Assembly: GCA_003162115.1 (NCBI GenBank)
Contig: PMMV01000079.1
Coordinates: 21,784 to 29,549, forward strand
Reading direction: 5' to 3'
Length of the DNA stretch: 7,766 nucleotides
From: Methanobacterium sp.
Lineage (GTDB): Archaea > Methanobacteriota > Methanobacteria > Methanobacteriales > Methanobacteriaceae
Of this stretch, positions 5,866 through 7,766 are shown one piece after another. A program made the translations under genes and the position numbers. Each line of letters begins with the position of its first letter. Within the stretch, counting starts at the first letter, position 1. The notes beneath the pieces were generated by a model. That model was not told the DNA's origin. It ran no database searches and was given only the letters and a program-made list of their open reading frames with translations.

Positions 5866-7441
5866 ATGAATAATAGATCTTTTTTAAATAATAATTGGGA
5901 TATAATCATTGTTTTAATTATATATTCCATATTAGCTGTTTTTTCTCTGCAATATTTTAATATAAAATAGTTGGGGATGAAATAAGTTACATAATATTGC
6001 TCATGCTTATATTATTAGGGATTAGGGAAATGCAATCAATGGTTATTGGAGTCCACTATTTTCTTGATTAATGATTCCTATTTTGCTATTATTTAGATTT
6101 AAACCACTTTATGGTGTATATGTCTCAAAAATACTCAGTATAACTATTGGATTATTTACTATAGTAAGTATTAGAAGATTTTCACGTACTTTACAAATAA
6201 ATATAATTGTTGAAAGAGGAATTTTATTTGGATCCATTCCTGCATTGGTATTATTTTCTTTACTTTACAATACACCAGATCTGTTATTGGTTTGCATTCT
6301 TATATTTTATTGAGTATTATATTTGATTTAGGATATTCTAATAACTTATTTAATGGTATCCTCTGTGGATTTATTGGATCTTTACGCATATCTTACTAAA
6401 AGCTTTGCTTTTCCATTTTTTTTATTTCATTTTATCCTCTGTAATTTGATCTTTTATTTTAGAAGTTTGAAGATAGGTAAAGGTTAATGTATTAAAAAAC
6501 TTGTATTTAGGCTTATTTGTATTCTTTGTTGTGAGTGGTCTGTGGGTCGGTACAATAAGTGAAAAATATAGCGAATTGACATTATCAACTGCAGGAGATT
6601 ATAACCAAGCTTTGGTAGTCTAAAATACAAAGTAAATACCATGGATCATAGGATGCCACCTATGTTTTATATAGGACTCATTAAAACACCGAATAAAGAT
6701 GCAACAAGTATTTGATACGATGTTTCTTATCTAAAAATGGATCATAGCACCCATTTGTTCTAAGAAAAACTTTGAATCGAATTGAAATTGGTGTGGAGTA
6801 ACTATTAAACATATTTAAAATAACTTAATTTTTCATGCCATTAGCTGTAATTATATTGATTTTCATGTTACTATTGATTTTTAGATTAAATATTGACAAA
6901 GTTTCTAAAGATATTCTATAATATTTGATAGTGACTATGCTGATCTATGTGGGTGTTTATTGTCTTGTTATACCAGAATGGAGGTATCTGTGGTTCATAT
7001 TTATTTTATTAATGGTATCCGGATTTTTTATGGTTGATCGTCTCTATAAAAATCAATTTTTTAATTTAAATATTAGAAATATTCTGATAGTTCTTTTGAT
7101 TTGTTCATTTGTGATTCAACCAACTTTAGAGGCGATTTCTTATGCAAATCAAGCAGATGATTAATTACAATTTGAGCAATATTTTGCATTCAGATTATGG
7201 GATACATGGAAATATAGCATCCAATGTACCATGGGTATCCTACTATTGCATATTATTTAAATGCCCAATATTTTGGTAATACTAAAAAAAATGATAGTAT
7301 AGCAGTGTTACAGCAAGAATTAGATAATAATAATATTAATTATTATTTTGTATGAATACAACAAAAAATCTACAATTACCAAATTACCATGAGATTACCA
7401 ACGGGAAAATGGAGGGGTTGAAAATATACTCAAGAATATAG
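5866..7441 (+). pseudogene. Decayed GT-C membrane glycosyltransferase (PMT/ArnT-like), about 525 codons originally
   Basis: Following the protein through all three forward frames gives one continuous multi-helix membrane protein. It opens MNNRSFLNNNWDIIIVLIIY. The first outer loop reads KIVGDEISYI, then GNAINGYWSPLFS, with the Asp-Glu pair typical of GT-C enzymes that use lipid-linked sugars. Further recognisable parts are FKPLYGVYVSKIL, LLYNTPDLLLVCI, TKSFAFPFFLFHF, FVVSGLWVGTISE, MDHRMPPMFYIGL and IPEWRYLWFIF, then a soluble end closing at EGLKIYSRI with TAG 7439. Frame changes fall near 5964, 5994, 6310, 6385, 6485, 6620, 6748, 6786, 6805, 7162, 7241 and 7354. In-frame stops are TAG 6023, TGA 6065, TGA 6713, TAA 6826 and TAA 6919. 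The gene is long dead. Intact, it would have moved sugars at the outer membrane face, perhaps for surface glycoproteins. Exact substrate unknown. Confidence 0.85.
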
Positions 7442-7766
7442 ATCTTTAACAAAATTACCAACTAAAAGCTGTATAAAAAAAATCTAAGTCTTTTTGGTGA
7501 TTAAATTAATTCAATACATTCAATTTAAAATATAGATAAAAAAAAAGAGAATGTAAAATTTACCATCGGATAATTACAATCTAACATAATTTAATCTAAT
7601 TGTTCAAATAAATAAATTTTCATTACTATTTAAAAGGACTTTAACTGAAAATAATAAGAATAAATATATTATAGTAAAAGAATAATAATCACTATTTAAA
7701 AGTATCTTTATAATAAGTAAATAAAAAAACAAGAGTAAAATGCCATTATTTAAAAACATCATAGGA
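7442..7766. other. Gene-free AT-rich tail of the window with repeated TATA-like 11-mers
   Basis: No open frame or RNA gene is visible in these 325 bases. They hold short A-tracts and three CTATTTAAAAG-like elements (7626, 7692 and variant 7746). The stretch is probably the spacer to a gene beyond the window. Confidence 0.55.
7626..7756. repeat. Three spaced CTATTTAAAAG-like elements
   Basis: The 11-mer CTATTTAAAAG occurs exactly at 7626-7636 and 7692-7702, and as TTATTTAAAAA at 7746-7756, at distances of 66 and 54 bp. The exact 11-mer is also at 1756-1766. Read on the minus strand it is CTTTTAAATAG, an archaeal TATA-like element. It could be a set of promoters or only AT-rich chance; the spacing is too irregular and the unit too short for a CRISPR array. 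Confidence 0.4.

Noticed and set aside
6071..6313. Apparent 80-residue membrane protein gene
   Set aside because: It is an internal fragment of the decayed GT-C glycosyltransferase; the same protein continues in other frames on both sides, and there is no ribosome binding site.
6023..6715. In-frame TAG and TGA read as pyrrolysine, selenocysteine or a changed code
   Set aside because: The frame is also broken by about a dozen indels, there is no insertion element visible, and neighbouring genes use normal stops.
6925..7164. Apparent 79-residue membrane protein gene with TTG start
   Set aside because: It is another fragment of the same pseudogene; the frame upstream of the TAA at 6919 continues the same protein.
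7616..7766. Possible CRISPR array from the repeated CTATTTAAAAG units
   Set aside because: The repeat is only about 11 bp, imperfect, irregularly spaced, and no cas gene is near.

Overview
The window is AT-rich archaeal DNA, most likely from a mesophilic member of the Methanobacteriales such as Methanobacterium. Signs of this are TATA/BRE-type promoters, GGAGG-type ribosome binding sites, poly-T terminators, very short pilins with class III (EppA-type) signal peptides, and an MJ1255-like glycosyltransferase. The genus is an inference from style and content; no rRNA or tRNA gene is present to confirm it.

Left part (1-3163), all on the minus strand: a UPF0173-type metal-dependent hydrolase that runs off the window start; a 432-residue two-helix membrane protein with a long Lys/Pro-rich linker and a degenerate PLD-like end, whose stop overlaps the hydrolase start (TAATG); and a 385-residue GT-B glycosyltransferase of the MJ1255 family.

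Middle part (3164-5468): a pilin island. Three paralogous 56-residue class III pilins lie on the plus strand (starts 3369, 3799, 5104), each with its own TATA box and strong ribosome binding site. The second is broken by a 2-nt deletion and has lost the glycine before its cleavage site. The third is followed 20 bp later by a different class III pilin-like gene of 57 codons. Between the second and third lies a divergent minus-strand gene for a 187-residue protein with a possible winged helix. The intergenic region between it and the third pilin carries several palindromes that could be operators.

Right part (5469-7766): an AT-rich spacer, then a heavily decayed gene (about 5866-7441) for a roughly 525-residue GT-C membrane glycosyltransferase (PMT/ArnT-like). 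I trace it through about twelve frame changes and five internal stops. The last 325 bp hold no gene, only repeated TATA-like 11-mers.

Taken together this looks like a cell-surface locus: small pilins with potential N-glycosylation sites beside one intact and one dead glycosyltransferase, and a possible local regulator. Assembly genes (prepilin peptidase EppA, pilus ATPase, platform protein) are not in the window.
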